Positions 7,611 through 15,327 of a DNA stretch of 64,000 nucleotides are shown here, piece after piece. Source of the stretch: Sinosporangium album (GTDB taxonomy: Bacteria; Actinomycetota; Actinomycetes; Streptosporangiales; Streptosporangiaceae); the NCBI RefSeq assembly GCF_900100605.1, contig NZ_FNCN01000008.1:1-64000 (forward strand), written 5' to 3'. The position numbers and the translations under genes were made by a program. Under the pieces are notes generated by a model that ran no database searches, had not been told where the DNA came from, and was given only the letters and a program-made list of their open reading frames with translations. Within the stretch, counting starts at the first letter, position 1. Each line of letters begins with the position of its first letter.

Positions 7611-8060
7611 ATGTCGTCGACTCCTGATGCGCACACCGACCCCTTCACACCTCCCCAGCCGGAGCAGGCGCGGGCACACCGCGTCTACGCGTCCCTGCTT
7701 CGCATCGCCGAGCGACACGCGGCTACCGACGAGCAACGCCACCGACAGGTCCATGCCTCCCTCATAGGGCCGCACGAAGCCATCAGACTCGTAGCATTCC
7801 TACTCAGCGGGGCCGCACAGCCGGATGACGGTGAACCCGATGTCGACCATGCCGACATCACCGCCGCGTTGAGCCTCGTCCCGCTGGTCCGCGCGGAAAT
7901 CGACGAACTGGAAACCGGGCTCCTCCAGATGGCACGGGGCCGCGGCATGACCTGGCAAGAGATCGCCTTCGGACTCGGGCTTGGCACCCCGCAAGCAGCC
8001 AGGCAGCGATACGAACGACTGGCCAGCCGGGCCGCAGCCGACGCAGGAGATCCGAAATAG
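7611..8060 (+). CDS. Conserved DNA-binding-type protein (C-terminal HTH)
   Basis: A 149-residue hydrophilic protein. The C-terminal segment 'RGRGMTWQEIAFGLGLGTPQ' continues into ARQRYERL, a helix-turn-helix pattern (W-x-EIA-x-x-LG-x-x-T...A-x-x-R) found in many small actinobacterial proteins. No ribosome binding site precedes the ATG, consistent with the leaderless promoter found upstream. The role is probably regulatory; no partner domain is visible. It follows the IS607 remnant and reads away from it. Confidence 0.65.
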   Translation: MSSTPDAHTDPFTPPQPEQARAHRVYASLLRIAERHAATDEQRHRQVHASLIGPHEAIRLVAFLLSGAAQPDDGEPDVDHADITAALSLVPLVRAEIDELETGLLQMARGRGMTWQEIAFGLGLGTPQAARQRYERLASRAAADAGDPK

Positions 8061-8265
8061 ACGGAAGACCTTCGATCCGGCTCCAACCCCTGCTCAACGA
8101 GCTCCACGGCCTTCGAGGCGCGACCGCGGCTCTCCGGGACGGCACCCCTCCCCTCAGACCGACACGCCTCACGGACTCCGAGCCCGCGCAGCGGCCGGGA
8201 AATGTCAGTCGGCCCCGCTAACTTTCGGGGGCAGGTCATCCGAATCGCTGATCACGGAGGCAAGG

Positions 8266-8592
8266 ATGTTTCGGCAGGGCGACGTTTTGATCATTCCTGT
8301 GGCCGAGGAGTCGGTGCCCGCCCGGGTGCACACGCTCCCGGCCGCGCCACGCGACGCACGCGGTCGGTTGGTCCTCGCGCTGGGCGAGGCCACCGGCCAC
8401 GCCCACGCGGTCGTCGGCCAGGGCACGCTGCTGCGCGACGCCGACCCTCTGCGGCCCCAGCACCTGCAGCTGACCTCGGCCGCGCGGGTCGTGCATGAGG
8501 AACACGACGCCATTTCACTGCCCCCGGGGTGGTATCGCGTGGTGAGGCAGCGCGAATACGTGCCTGGTTCCGTCCGCGTGGTCGCCGACTGA
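8266..8592 (+). CDS. Small conserved protein (MFRQGDVLI family), partner of DUF6745
   Basis: A 108-residue protein with a good ribosome binding site (GGAGGCAAGG) before ATG 8266. It starts FRQGDVLIIPVAEE, has a central 'GEATGHAHAV' and ends 'REYVPGSVRVVAD'. The sequence pattern (RQGDV, EATGHAH, Y.PGSVR) is strongly constrained, so it is a real family, and it has two His in a possible metal-binding GHAH. No catalytic function is known to me. The DUF6745-type gene lies 330 bp downstream on the same strand. Confidence 0.65.
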   Translation: MFRQGDVLIIPVAEESVPARVHTLPAAPRDARGRLVLALGEATGHAHAVVGQGTLLRDADPLRPQHLQLTSAARVVHEEHDAISLPPGWYRVVRQREYVPGSVRVVAD

Positions 8593-8919
8593 CCTGCCCG
8601 CCGCAAACCGAGCCCCCAGGCGGTCCCTCACTGAGACCGCGTACGGCTACCGCCCCTCCCGCAGGGCCCGTGCCGTACATAGTGTGAAACGCGCCCATGC
8701 GCCGACAGTGTGAACAAGTCGCCGGTCTGAGAGCAGGCTCGGTCCTTGAGGTAGCCGATCGACTCCACCAGGCAAGTTCCGCCGGAAGGCGGTTGGCGCA
8801 TGGTCTCGGCGCCATTCGACTCCGGGTCACTTTCGCGCTCTAAGGCCGATTCCGAGACTTCTGTCCGGGCCCCGCGCGCCCATGCCCATTTTCGTGCCAT
8901 TTCACTTTCTGAGGCTTTC
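8593..8919. other. Intergenic region before the DUF6745 gene
   Basis: No gene is supported in these 327 bp. AGTGTGAA occurs twice about 26 bp apart near 8680-8715. The last 100 bases are less GC-rich and probably hold the promoter of the following gene. Confidence 0.4.
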
Positions 8920-10134
8920 ATGACTGCATCAGCCACCAGCACCTCGTCAGCTCAATCAGCGGCGGCAAGGAGTGCCACGGGCGCACAGCTTTCCTTTGAC
9001 ATGGCCGCTGCCCTGGTCGCGGCGTCCGACCGATGGTCGGACGCATGCTTCGCCACGGGACCTGCCGAACGTGAGGCAGCCGAGGCAGGCATTCTGGGCT
9101 GTTACGCGGCAGCGGGCCTGCCCGGACCCGGCCGCATCATCTGGATGCCCTCCCCCGCGCACGGCACGATCGCGGCGCTCCTGGGCTCACAGCAGTCGCT
9201 GGTCAGTCTGGAAAACGGAGATGCTTCCCACCTTGTGGCCGAAACCCGCGAACTACTCGGCGATGCGACAGTGGGCAAGAGCGTCCGAAGCTCCCTGCGC
9301 GACAAGCCGTGGGAGGCCGCCCGCGCCGCCGCGGTCTCCGCTCTCGGCCCTCAAAGGTGGGCGCACGCCTGGTCGCTGACCGGAGGCCGGCTCTGGCAGC
9401 CCGTCTCCAATCTCGTGTCCCAGATCCGCCGCGCCATCGGCGAACTGGTCCCCGAAGAAGACGAGACCACCCGCCGCCTGCTTCGCGAGGCGACCCTCGA
9501 CGCTGTGCTCGGCCACCAGGAAGCCGCATGGCTCGCGGTGTTCGACGGCCTCACCTCGGCCGCCGCCGACACCCACTCCACCACATGGCCCGACGGACTG
9601 GCCTCCCTCGCCACCGTCGCCCGATCCGCCGGCTGGTGGTGGCCCTTCGACAACCTCGCCATCGTCTGCGAACGCCCCACCGAGCTTCACCGCGACGAGC
9701 TCTCCCGCCTCCACCGAGGCGACGGCCCCGCCCTCGCCTACCCCGGCGGCTTCGGCCTCCACGCCTGGAGCGGCATGCCCGTGCCCAAGGATTTCATCAC
9801 GACCCTCGTCAACGTGACCCCGGAGCGGATCCGCCACGAGGACAACGCCGAACTGCGCCGGGTCATGCTTGAGCACTACGGATTCGACCGCTACCTCGCC
9901 GATACCGGAGCCAAGCCAGTCCAACGCGACGAAACCGGAGTCCTTTGGCGCGTCCACATGGACGGGGACGAGCCCATCGTCATGGTCGAAGTCATCAACT
10001 CCACCCCCGAGCCCGACGGCACCTCCCGCCGCTACTGGCTCCGCGTCCCTCCCGGCACGACAACCGCCCGCGAAGGCGTAGCCTGGACCTTCGGCGTCGA
10101 CCCTGACGACTACACCCCCCTCAAGCAGACCTGA
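8920..10134 (+). CDS. DUF6745-type protein
   Basis: A 404-residue protein starting MTASATSTSSAQSAAARSAT. After a Ser/Ala-rich leader it has 'AASDRWSDACFATGPAEREA', 'GPGRIIWMPSP' and the C-terminal 'YWLRVPPGTTTAREGVAWTF', features I associate with the DUF6745 family of actinobacterial proteins of unknown function. An in-frame ATG at 8800 gives a longer reading with unconvincing sequence; GAGG before 8920 supports the shorter start. No enzyme motif is evident. Its neighbours (the small GDV protein and the STM401x cassette) suggest an uncharacterised shared pathway. Confidence 0.65.
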   Translation: MTASATSTSSAQSAAARSATGAQLSFDMAAALVAASDRWSDACFATGPAEREAAEAGILGCYAAAGLPGPGRIIWMPSPAHGTIAALLGSQQSLVSLENGDASHLVAETRELLGDATVGKSVRSSLRDKPWEAARAAAVSALGPQRWAHAWSLTGGRLWQPVSNLVSQIRRAIGELVPEEDETTRRLLREATLDAVLGHQEAAWLAVFDGLTSAAADTHSTTWPDGLASLATVARSAGWWWPFDNLAIVCERPTELHRDELSRLHRGDGPALAYPGGFGLHAWSGMPVPKDFITTLVNVTPERIRHEDNAELRRVMLEHYGFDRYLADTGAKPVQRDETGVLWRVHMDGDEPIVMVEVINSTPEPDGTSRRYWLRVPPGTTTAREGVAWTFGVDPDDYTPLKQT

Positions 10135-10299
10135 CCCCTCCGAACGGCGCTGGAGGCTCCAGCCGACCGCCGACCCGACCCCACCCGCCCCGCCCAAACG
10201 GCGGACGCGCTCCCGGGTGCTCAACGAGCGGACATCACCGGATCAAAGCCGACCCCGTATGGCAAGATCGGGCTCCCAGCCATCGGAGAAAGCCCCTCA

Positions 10300-10379
10300 A
10301 CCCAATGCCCGAAATGTCCGAACCTTGGAAAGTGCTCAGAAACCGCCCTCTCACGGGATAGACACGCAGGTCAGCGAGG
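10300..10379 (+). promoter_or_regulatory. CRISPR leader-like sequence
   Basis: The bases before the first repeat include CCTTGGAAAGTGCTCAGAAA then CCGCC, and end ACACGCAGGTCAGCGAG. This resembles leaders of actinomycete type I-E arrays as I recall them, and so orients the array rightward. Confidence 0.45.
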
Positions 10380-10470
10380 GTGCTCCCCGCGCACGCGGGG
10401 ATGGTCCCCCTGTGAGCTGGTCAGTGGCTGGACCGATCGACGTGCTCCCCGCGCATGCGGGGGTGGCTTG
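10380..10470 (+). CRISPR. Minimal two-repeat, one-spacer type I-E-like array
   Basis: A 29-bp repeat beginning GTGCTCCCCGCGCACGCGGG occupies 10380-10408 and contains the dyad CCCCGCG-CA-CGCGGGG. A second copy at 10442-10470 matches for the first 25 bases apart from two substitutions and then degenerates, as terminal repeats usually do. The spacer is 33 bp (10409-10441), the standard I-E size. No cas gene lies in the window, so the array is either orphaned or served in trans. Confidence 0.85.
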
Positions 10471-10483
10471 GGCAGGGTGTTGG

Positions 10484-11377
10484 TCAGTCGGGTGCCGCCG
10501 TGGGGAGGGCTGGGGGCCAGGTGTGGGGGATGCGTTCGAGGATGCCGCCGGCGAAGAGGTCGTAGAGGCCGAGGGGTTCGAGGTGGACGTAGCCGATGTG
10601 GCAGTCGCAGGTGGCGAGAGGGCAGGGGCGGGGGCGGAGGGCTTGGCGGAAGGAGTCGTCGTAGAGGTTGCCCAGGGGTTGGGGGATGAAGTGGCAGCGT
10701 TTGACGTCGCCGTCGCCTGAGACGGAGATGGCTGTGTGGCCGGTGCGGCAGGGGAGGCCGAGGCTGGTGTGGGGGTTTCGGCTGTAGCCGAAGTGGGGGT
10801 CGATGGCGTGCCAGGGGGCTGCCTGTGCGTCGGTGTAGAGGTGGCCTTCGGCGGCGTTGATCCAGAGGTAGATGTCGGAGGGGAGTTCGTCACGTAGGCG
10901 TCGGGCTTCGTCGAGGTGTTCGGGGAGGCCGACCATGCCGACGCTGAAGCGGACGCCCATGGCGACGAGGTCGCGGCAGCGGGCGAGGAACCGGTCACGG
11001 GCCACCTGGGTGGGGTGGTAGGTGACCCAGAGGGCGAGGGTCGACAGGTCGGCGTCGGGCAGCCAGGTGAGGCGGCAACTCAGGTTGGTCTGGATGGCGA
11101 CGCGTTCGACGTGGGGCAGGTGGCTGAAGGTGACCATGGCTTGCCGGTACCAGGAGCGTACGAGGCCCTCCCCCCACGGGGTGAAGAGGATGGAGAGCAG
11201 GTCGGGGGCTTCGGCGACCCAGCGGGTGAAGCGTTCGAGGGCGGCGCGGTCGGCGCGGAGTTGCTCGGGGGTGTCGCGCCGTTTGGCGAACGGGCAGTAG
11301 GCGCAGTCGTAGTCGCAGCTCGACAGGGGGCCGCGATAGAGGATCGTCAGTTCCTCCCGGTCGGCGAGGTGCGTCAA
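10484..11377 (-). CDS. STM4011-family radical SAM protein
   Basis: A 297-residue radical SAM enzyme. The cluster motif is C21-x3-C25-x2-C28 in 'SSCDYDCAYCPFAKRR', placed early as in the STM4011 family, and a C-terminal Cys-rich part ('CRTGHT...KRCHF...CPLATCDCH') may bind a second Fe-S cluster. Radical SAM enzymes cleave S-adenosylmethionine to start radical chemistry; the substrate here is unknown. The start appears to be a TTG at 11377, 40 bp behind the STM4012-like gene. It is the last gene of the cassette, with the CRISPR array just past its end. Confidence 0.85.
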   Translation of the reverse strand: MTHLADREELTILYRGPLSSCDYDCAYCPFAKRRDTPEQLRADRAALERFTRWVAEAPDLLSILFTPWGEGLVRSWYRQAMVTFSHLPHVERVAIQTNLSCRLTWLPDADLSTLALWVTYHPTQVARDRFLARCRDLVAMGVRFSVGMVGLPEHLDEARRLRDELPSDIYLWINAAEGHLYTDAQAAPWHAIDPHFGYSRNPHTSLGLPCRTGHTAISVSGDGDVKRCHFIPQPLGNLYDDSFRQALRPRPCPLATCDCHIGYVHLEPLGLYDLFAGGILERIPHTWPPALPTAAPD

Positions 11378-11416
11378 CTCGTTGGCCTTTCTTGTGCCAC
11401 ACGCTGTCTCCGCATG

Positions 11417-12730
11417 TCAGCGGGCCTGGTGGGTGGACATGAGAGCTTGTACGGCGGGCGAGAACAGGCCGGGGCCGATCTCGTCGGAGTGGGCGAGGCC
11501 ATCGTCGGTGAGGGTGAGCCGGTCGCCGGTGTGGGCGAGCCAGCCTCGATCGGCGAGGGTTTCCAGGGTGGGGAAGTCGTCGAGGGCGTCGGAGCCGAAA
11601 CGGGTGCGATATGTGGAGCGCTCCAGCCCTTCGGTTTGGAGGAGCGCTTGGATGAGGTGGCGGCGCCGGCGTTCGTCGCTGTCGAGGGTGAATCCGGCTT
11701 CGGCGTGGGCGAAGTCGGCGGCGGGCCGCTGGACGAAGTCGTCGATGATGGTGCGCACGTGGCGTGCGCCGACGGCGTAGTCGAAGGAGTAGTGGAGTCG
11801 GCCGGTGTAGGAGCGTGCGCCGCAGCCCAGCCCGATCATGCCGTCGCTCTGGCAGCAGTAGGTCGGTGAGTCGACGTTCATCTGGGGTGTTCCAACCGGT
11901 TCGGCCAAGCGGAACATGCGCATCGACACCTGTTCGTAGCCGGAGGCGCGTAAGTGGTCGCGTCCTTGGCGGTAGAGGGTGATGCGCTGGTCGTCCCAGT
12001 CTTGCGCGCGGCGTCCGAGACCGGTGAGGGGACGCACGTAGAGGGGGTAGAGGTAGATCTCCTCGGGTTTCCAGGAGAGTGCCGCGTCGAGGGAGTAACG
12101 CCAGGAGTCTGCGGTCTGGCCGTCGATGCCGTAGATGAGGTCGATGTTGAGCTTGTCGAAGCCGGTGTCGCGGATGTTGGCCAGTGCGGTGTCGACTTCC
12201 GCCCGCTTCTGCGGGCGTACGGCGGCGCGGGCTTCGGCGTCGATGAAGCTCTGCACGCCGATGGAGACGCGGTTGGTGCCTCCGGCGTGGAGTACGGCGA
12301 GGCGGTCGGGTGTGGCGGTCGCCGGGGAGGTCTCCACCGATAGAGGGATCAGAGAGAGGTCGGCCCCCATGTCATCGCGGGCGATGCCGAACAGGCGCTC
12401 GAGTTCGGCCGCGGTGAGGTAGGTGGGTGTGCCGCCGCCGAAGGCGGCGACGGCGAAGCGGGCGTCGCTGACGGCATGCCGTACGGCACGGGCCTGGCGT
12501 TGGAGGGCGTCAAGGTAGGCGTGGGTGAGCTCTTCGGATGCGCCGGTCCGCGTGAACAGGTTGCAGAAGCCGCAGCGCATCTCGCAGAACGGGATGTGCA
12601 TGTAGAGGAAAAGGGCGTCGCGCCGTTCGCCCGCCCAGATGTCGCTGAGCAGCGGACGCGGATCGAGCGGGCGATAGGCGGTCTTATGGGGGTAGGCATA
12701 GACATAGCCCTGGTAGGGGCCACTCGTCAT
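11417..12730 (-). CDS. STM4012-family radical SAM protein (HemN-like)
   Basis: A 437-residue protein related to oxygen-independent coproporphyrinogen oxidase (HemN). The radical SAM motif is C49-x3-C53-x2-C56 ('HIPFCEMRCGFCNLF'), with GGGTP in 'AAFGGGTPTYL' and a HemN-type C-terminal winged-helix region ('GLEEIGPGLFSP'-like end). It is not the heme enzyme: neighbours and length fit the STM4012 family of unknown function. The ATG at 12730 overlaps the previous stop as ATGA, indicating translational coupling with the STM4013-like gene. Confidence 0.88.
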   Translation of the reverse strand: MTSGPYQGYVYAYPHKTAYRPLDPRPLLSDIWAGERRDALFLYMHIPFCEMRCGFCNLFTRTGASEELTHAYLDALQRQARAVRHAVSDARFAVAAFGGGTPTYLTAAELERLFGIARDDMGADLSLIPLSVETSPATATPDRLAVLHAGGTNRVSIGVQSFIDAEARAAVRPQKRAEVDTALANIRDTGFDKLNIDLIYGIDGQTADSWRYSLDAALSWKPEEIYLYPLYVRPLTGLGRRAQDWDDQRITLYRQGRDHLRASGYEQVSMRMFRLAEPVGTPQMNVDSPTYCCQSDGMIGLGCGARSYTGRLHYSFDYAVGARHVRTIIDDFVQRPAADFAHAEAGFTLDSDERRRRHLIQALLQTEGLERSTYRTRFGSDALDDFPTLETLADRGWLAHTGDRLTLTDDGLAHSDEIGPGLFSPAVQALMSTHQAR

Positions 12731-13554
12731 TTCCACGAATTGTGCTCCAGAACGAACTCGCCGTAAGGCACGGTCCACACGACTTCATGACCGACCCGGT
12801 GGCCGGTTTGCCCGCTTTCGCCGTATGCGGTGCCGTGGTCTGAGGAGATGATCGTCAGGCAGGGCCCACGAGAGCTCATGAGGTCGAACAGCCGTGGAAT
12901 ATGACGGTCGACGTATTCCAGGGCCGCGGCGTGCGTGTCCCGCGTGTCGACCCGGTCGGCGCCGGGGAGGTGGAACCAGTTCGGCTGGTGCAGGGCGGAC
13001 ACGTTGAGGAAGAGGAACAGCCGTCGATCCGGGGTCAGCTTCGCCGCAACACGCTCGGCGCAGCCGATCTGGGCTTCGAGGGACGTGGGCGAGGTGACGC
13101 CGAAGGAGGGATCCCAGTGGCTTTCCCGGAAGAGGTTCGGCAGAGCCGAGCCGAGCGGGGTCTGCTTGTTGAAGAAGCCGACTCCGCCGATGCAGACGGT
13201 GTGATAGCCGGCGTCGGCGAGCCCGGTGGGTAGGTCGGCGGCGTCGAACACCCACGTGCCGGGGCCCGTGGTCTCGCTCCCGGGGAAGGCCGCGGCGAAC
13301 AGGCGGGGGTGCGGGCCCGGGGCGACGGGCGTCGGTAGAAAACCGGCGAACATCGCGGCATGCGCGGCGTAGGTGAAACTTCCGGGGGTGTGGCGTTTCT
13401 CCCAACGACCGTCGGGCAGGGCTCGCCGCAGATGCGGCGTGCGTCCCTGGACCATGAGCTCCTCGGCCACGTCGAATCGCAAGGTGTCGAGCGTGACCAG
13501 CAGGACATCGTGTGTGCCGATCAACGCTCCCATGTCCAGCTTCAGCCGACCCAT
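12727..13554 (-). CDS. STM4013-family alkaline-phosphatase-superfamily hydrolase
   Basis: A 275-residue protein of the sulfatase/phosphatase metal-dependent fold. The N-terminal 'LLVTLDTLRFD' gives the first metal Asp (D23) and 'IISSDHGTAYGE' the late metal Asp-His pair. At the nucleophile position, where sulfatases have C-x-P-x-R, it reads T61-Y-A-A-H, so a Thr replaces the formylglycine Cys. It is therefore more likely a phospho- or phosphonoester hydrolase or transferase than a sulfatase. It has an ATG start behind GGAGGG and lies between STM4015- and STM4012-like genes in one operon. Confidence 0.85.
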   Translation of the reverse strand: MGRLKLDMGALIGTHDVLLVTLDTLRFDVAEELMVQGRTPHLRRALPDGRWEKRHTPGSFTYAAHAAMFAGFLPTPVAPGPHPRLFAAAFPGSETTGPGTWVFDAADLPTGLADAGYHTVCIGGVGFFNKQTPLGSALPNLFRESHWDPSFGVTSPTSLEAQIGCAERVAAKLTPDRRLFLFLNVSALHQPNWFHLPGADRVDTRDTHAAALEYVDRHIPRLFDLMSSRGPCLTIISSDHGTAYGESGQTGHRVGHEVVWTVPYGEFVLEHNSWK

Positions 13555-13627
13555 CCGTCACCCTCCACACACGTGCGATGCGCCACCGGTCAAAACGACG
13601 AGCCTACGACGCGGCCACGCACTGCCC

Positions 13628-14590
13628 TCACTCCGCGACCGTGACATAGCGCGCTCTCCCCCACGTGCTGAGGTCGCGCCGGTGGCCGAGCTCGACCGCG
13701 ACTCCCGAGGGAGCGAGGGCGTCGGTGAGGCGGCTCATCATGGAGTCGCTCATGAAGTGATGACGCAGGTCGAGCCGTTTGAGGTGGGTGAGGGGCTGGC
13801 CGGCGAGGAGGGCTTCGGCGCCCTCATCGCCGAACGTGCCGAGGGCGAGGCTCAGACACGCCAGCCTCGCGACGAGCGGCGAGGCTGCCACCAGGGCGGC
13901 GATCTCGTCTTGCTGGTCGCTGTTCTCCACGCCGAGGTGGGTGAGGGCGGGCAGGCGCTCACCGGACAGGAGCGGGGAGAGGTCTCCGAGACTCACGGTG
14001 CACCCGTAGTTGGGCACTCCGAGCCACAGGTCGAGGCGTTCGAGACGGGGAAGGTCGCTGTCGAGGACCCCGCGGAGGACCTCTACGGGCAGCCCGCCGG
14101 TCTCGAAGCGCAACGTCCGCAGCGCTTCGTGCCGAACGGGCCGCAGGGTGAGACCGTCGCTGCCGCGCACATCGAGCCGCGTGAGCCGGGGGAATGCCTC
14201 CAGGATCGGTGTGACGTCGGTCTGCTGGATCCAGGACATCTCGTTCTCCTCGGAGGTGATGGCTCCCAGGAAGATCGAGCGGAGGGCGGGGAAGCGGTCG
14301 GCGGCCTTGATGAGAGGCTCCACGATGAGCGCGGCGCTGTCATCGCTGTCGCCGAACGCACCCACGACCAGCGCCTGGACCTCGGTGGTGTCGACGGTGT
14401 CGATGAACTCGGCGAACGACTCGGCGATGTCATCGGCTTCGTCCCACCCGGCCGACAGCGTCCATGCCGCCTCCCCCGCCGGCGGCAGCGGGTCGCTGTC
14501 GAGGCCTGCCACCGGCAGCCCGGCGTAGACCGTGTCGATCGGACCGACGTCTCCGAAGTAGAAGTCCTCGCAACAGGTCTCGTCGGCCAT
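13628..14590 (-). CDS. STM4015-family leucine-rich-repeat-like protein
   Basis: A 320-residue protein that starts MADETCCEDFYFGDVGPIDT behind AAAAGGAG. It has repeated L-x-x-L-x-L segments such as 'FPRLTRLDVRGSDGLTL', 'LPRLERLDLWLG' and 'LTHLKRLDLRHHFMSD', consistent with a leucine-rich-repeat or similar solenoid, which normally binds a partner. It matches what I know of the STM4015 family, which travels with STM4011-4014. It is the first gene of the leftward cassette, about 73 bp before the STM4013-like gene. No STM4014-type gene is present. Confidence 0.8.
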   Translation of the reverse strand: MADETCCEDFYFGDVGPIDTVYAGLPVAGLDSDPLPPAGEAAWTLSAGWDEADDIAESFAEFIDTVDTTEVQALVVGAFGDSDDSAALIVEPLIKAADRFPALRSIFLGAITSEENEMSWIQQTDVTPILEAFPRLTRLDVRGSDGLTLRPVRHEALRTLRFETGGLPVEVLRGVLDSDLPRLERLDLWLGVPNYGCTVSLGDLSPLLSGERLPALTHLGVENSDQQDEIAALVAASPLVARLACLSLALGTFGDEGAEALLAGQPLTHLKRLDLRHHFMSDSMMSRLTDALAPSGVAVELGHRRDLSTWGRARYVTVAE

Positions 14591-14766
14591 CACGCACTCC
14601 TTTTCCACCTGGTTCCATCTGGCACCATCTGGCGCAGATCGGGCACCGCCCAGCGACGCGGGGCGCCCACCGGAGGTATGCCGGTGGCGCCGCAGCGACG
14701 GCATCAGTGATACCAGCCACCACCGACAGAACCGTCTTCACCGCATGGCCGCGACCGGGGAGCAGG

Positions 14767-15324
14767 CTAGTCCGAGTAGAAGAGCACCACGAACTCGACC
14801 GACGTCGCCGGTCCTTCCGTCCAATAGCCGCGGCCGATGTCGGCGGCGTTCTTGAACATCGGGTGGCGGCTCTGCAAGGTGCGGATGGCCTCGTGCGCGC
14901 CCGCGATGGACGGCCCCTTGTCCGAGTCCGGCCCGGCGCCGAGGGCGAGGACGAACCCCACCTCGCGCCGTTCGAGCTCGGGCTTGGCCTTCGCCAGCCT
15001 GGCCAGCTCACGCGTGACACCGGACAGGAGTCTCCTGGCCGCGGGCGTGTCGGCGCCGGAGCGCAGGGCGAGCGGCGACACCCGCACGGTGAAGGTGTAC
15101 GGCTTGCGCTCGACGACCCTCGGCCCCGCCTTCGGGGTGGGCTCCGCGGACGGCGCGGGCGGCGGCGCCACCGCGGGCTCTGCCCCGGTGTCGCCCGCGG
15201 GGAGGCCGCCGAGGGCGGCGAGGAACAGCACGAGGAGCAGGTCGACGAACAGCCACCCGGCGAGCATGGGCATGCGCATGCGGTCGGCGCGTCCCGCCCG
15301 CCCGGCGCGGGCCCTGGTGGCCAC
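14767..15324 (-). CDS. Single-pass membrane protein with a buried Asp (MotB/ExbD/ZorB-like topology)
   Basis: A 185-residue protein. A basic N-terminus is followed by one membrane helix at residues 20-42 ('LAGWLFVDLLLVLFLAAL') with an Asp at 28, then a Pro-rich linker and a soluble domain ending 'SVEFVVLFYSD'. An Asp inside the single N-terminal helix is the signature of MotB, ExbD, TolR and Zorya ZorB, where it carries protons; the soluble domain could be OmpA-like but I cannot confirm that. It starts at GTG 15324, overlapping the preceding gene's stop region. It is the last gene of the GTPase-associated operon. Confidence 0.65.
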   Translation of the reverse strand: MATRARAGRAGRADRMRMPMLAGWLFVDLLLVLFLAALGGLPAGDTGAEPAVAPPPAPSAEPTPKAGPRVVERKPYTFTVRVSPLALRSGADTPAARRLLSGVTRELARLAKAKPELERREVGFVLALGAGPDSDKGPSIAGAHEAIRTLQSRHPMFKNAADIGRGYWTEGPATSVEFVVLFYSD

Positions 15325-15327
15325 GGG

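Noticed and set aside
10250-10379. Additional CRISPR repeats upstream of the two found
   Set aside because: One period upstream (about 10319) there is no repeat-like sequence; it reads as leader instead.
12727-13554. Calling the STM4013-like protein an arylsulfatase
   Set aside because: The formylglycine Cys and following Arg are replaced by Thr and His.
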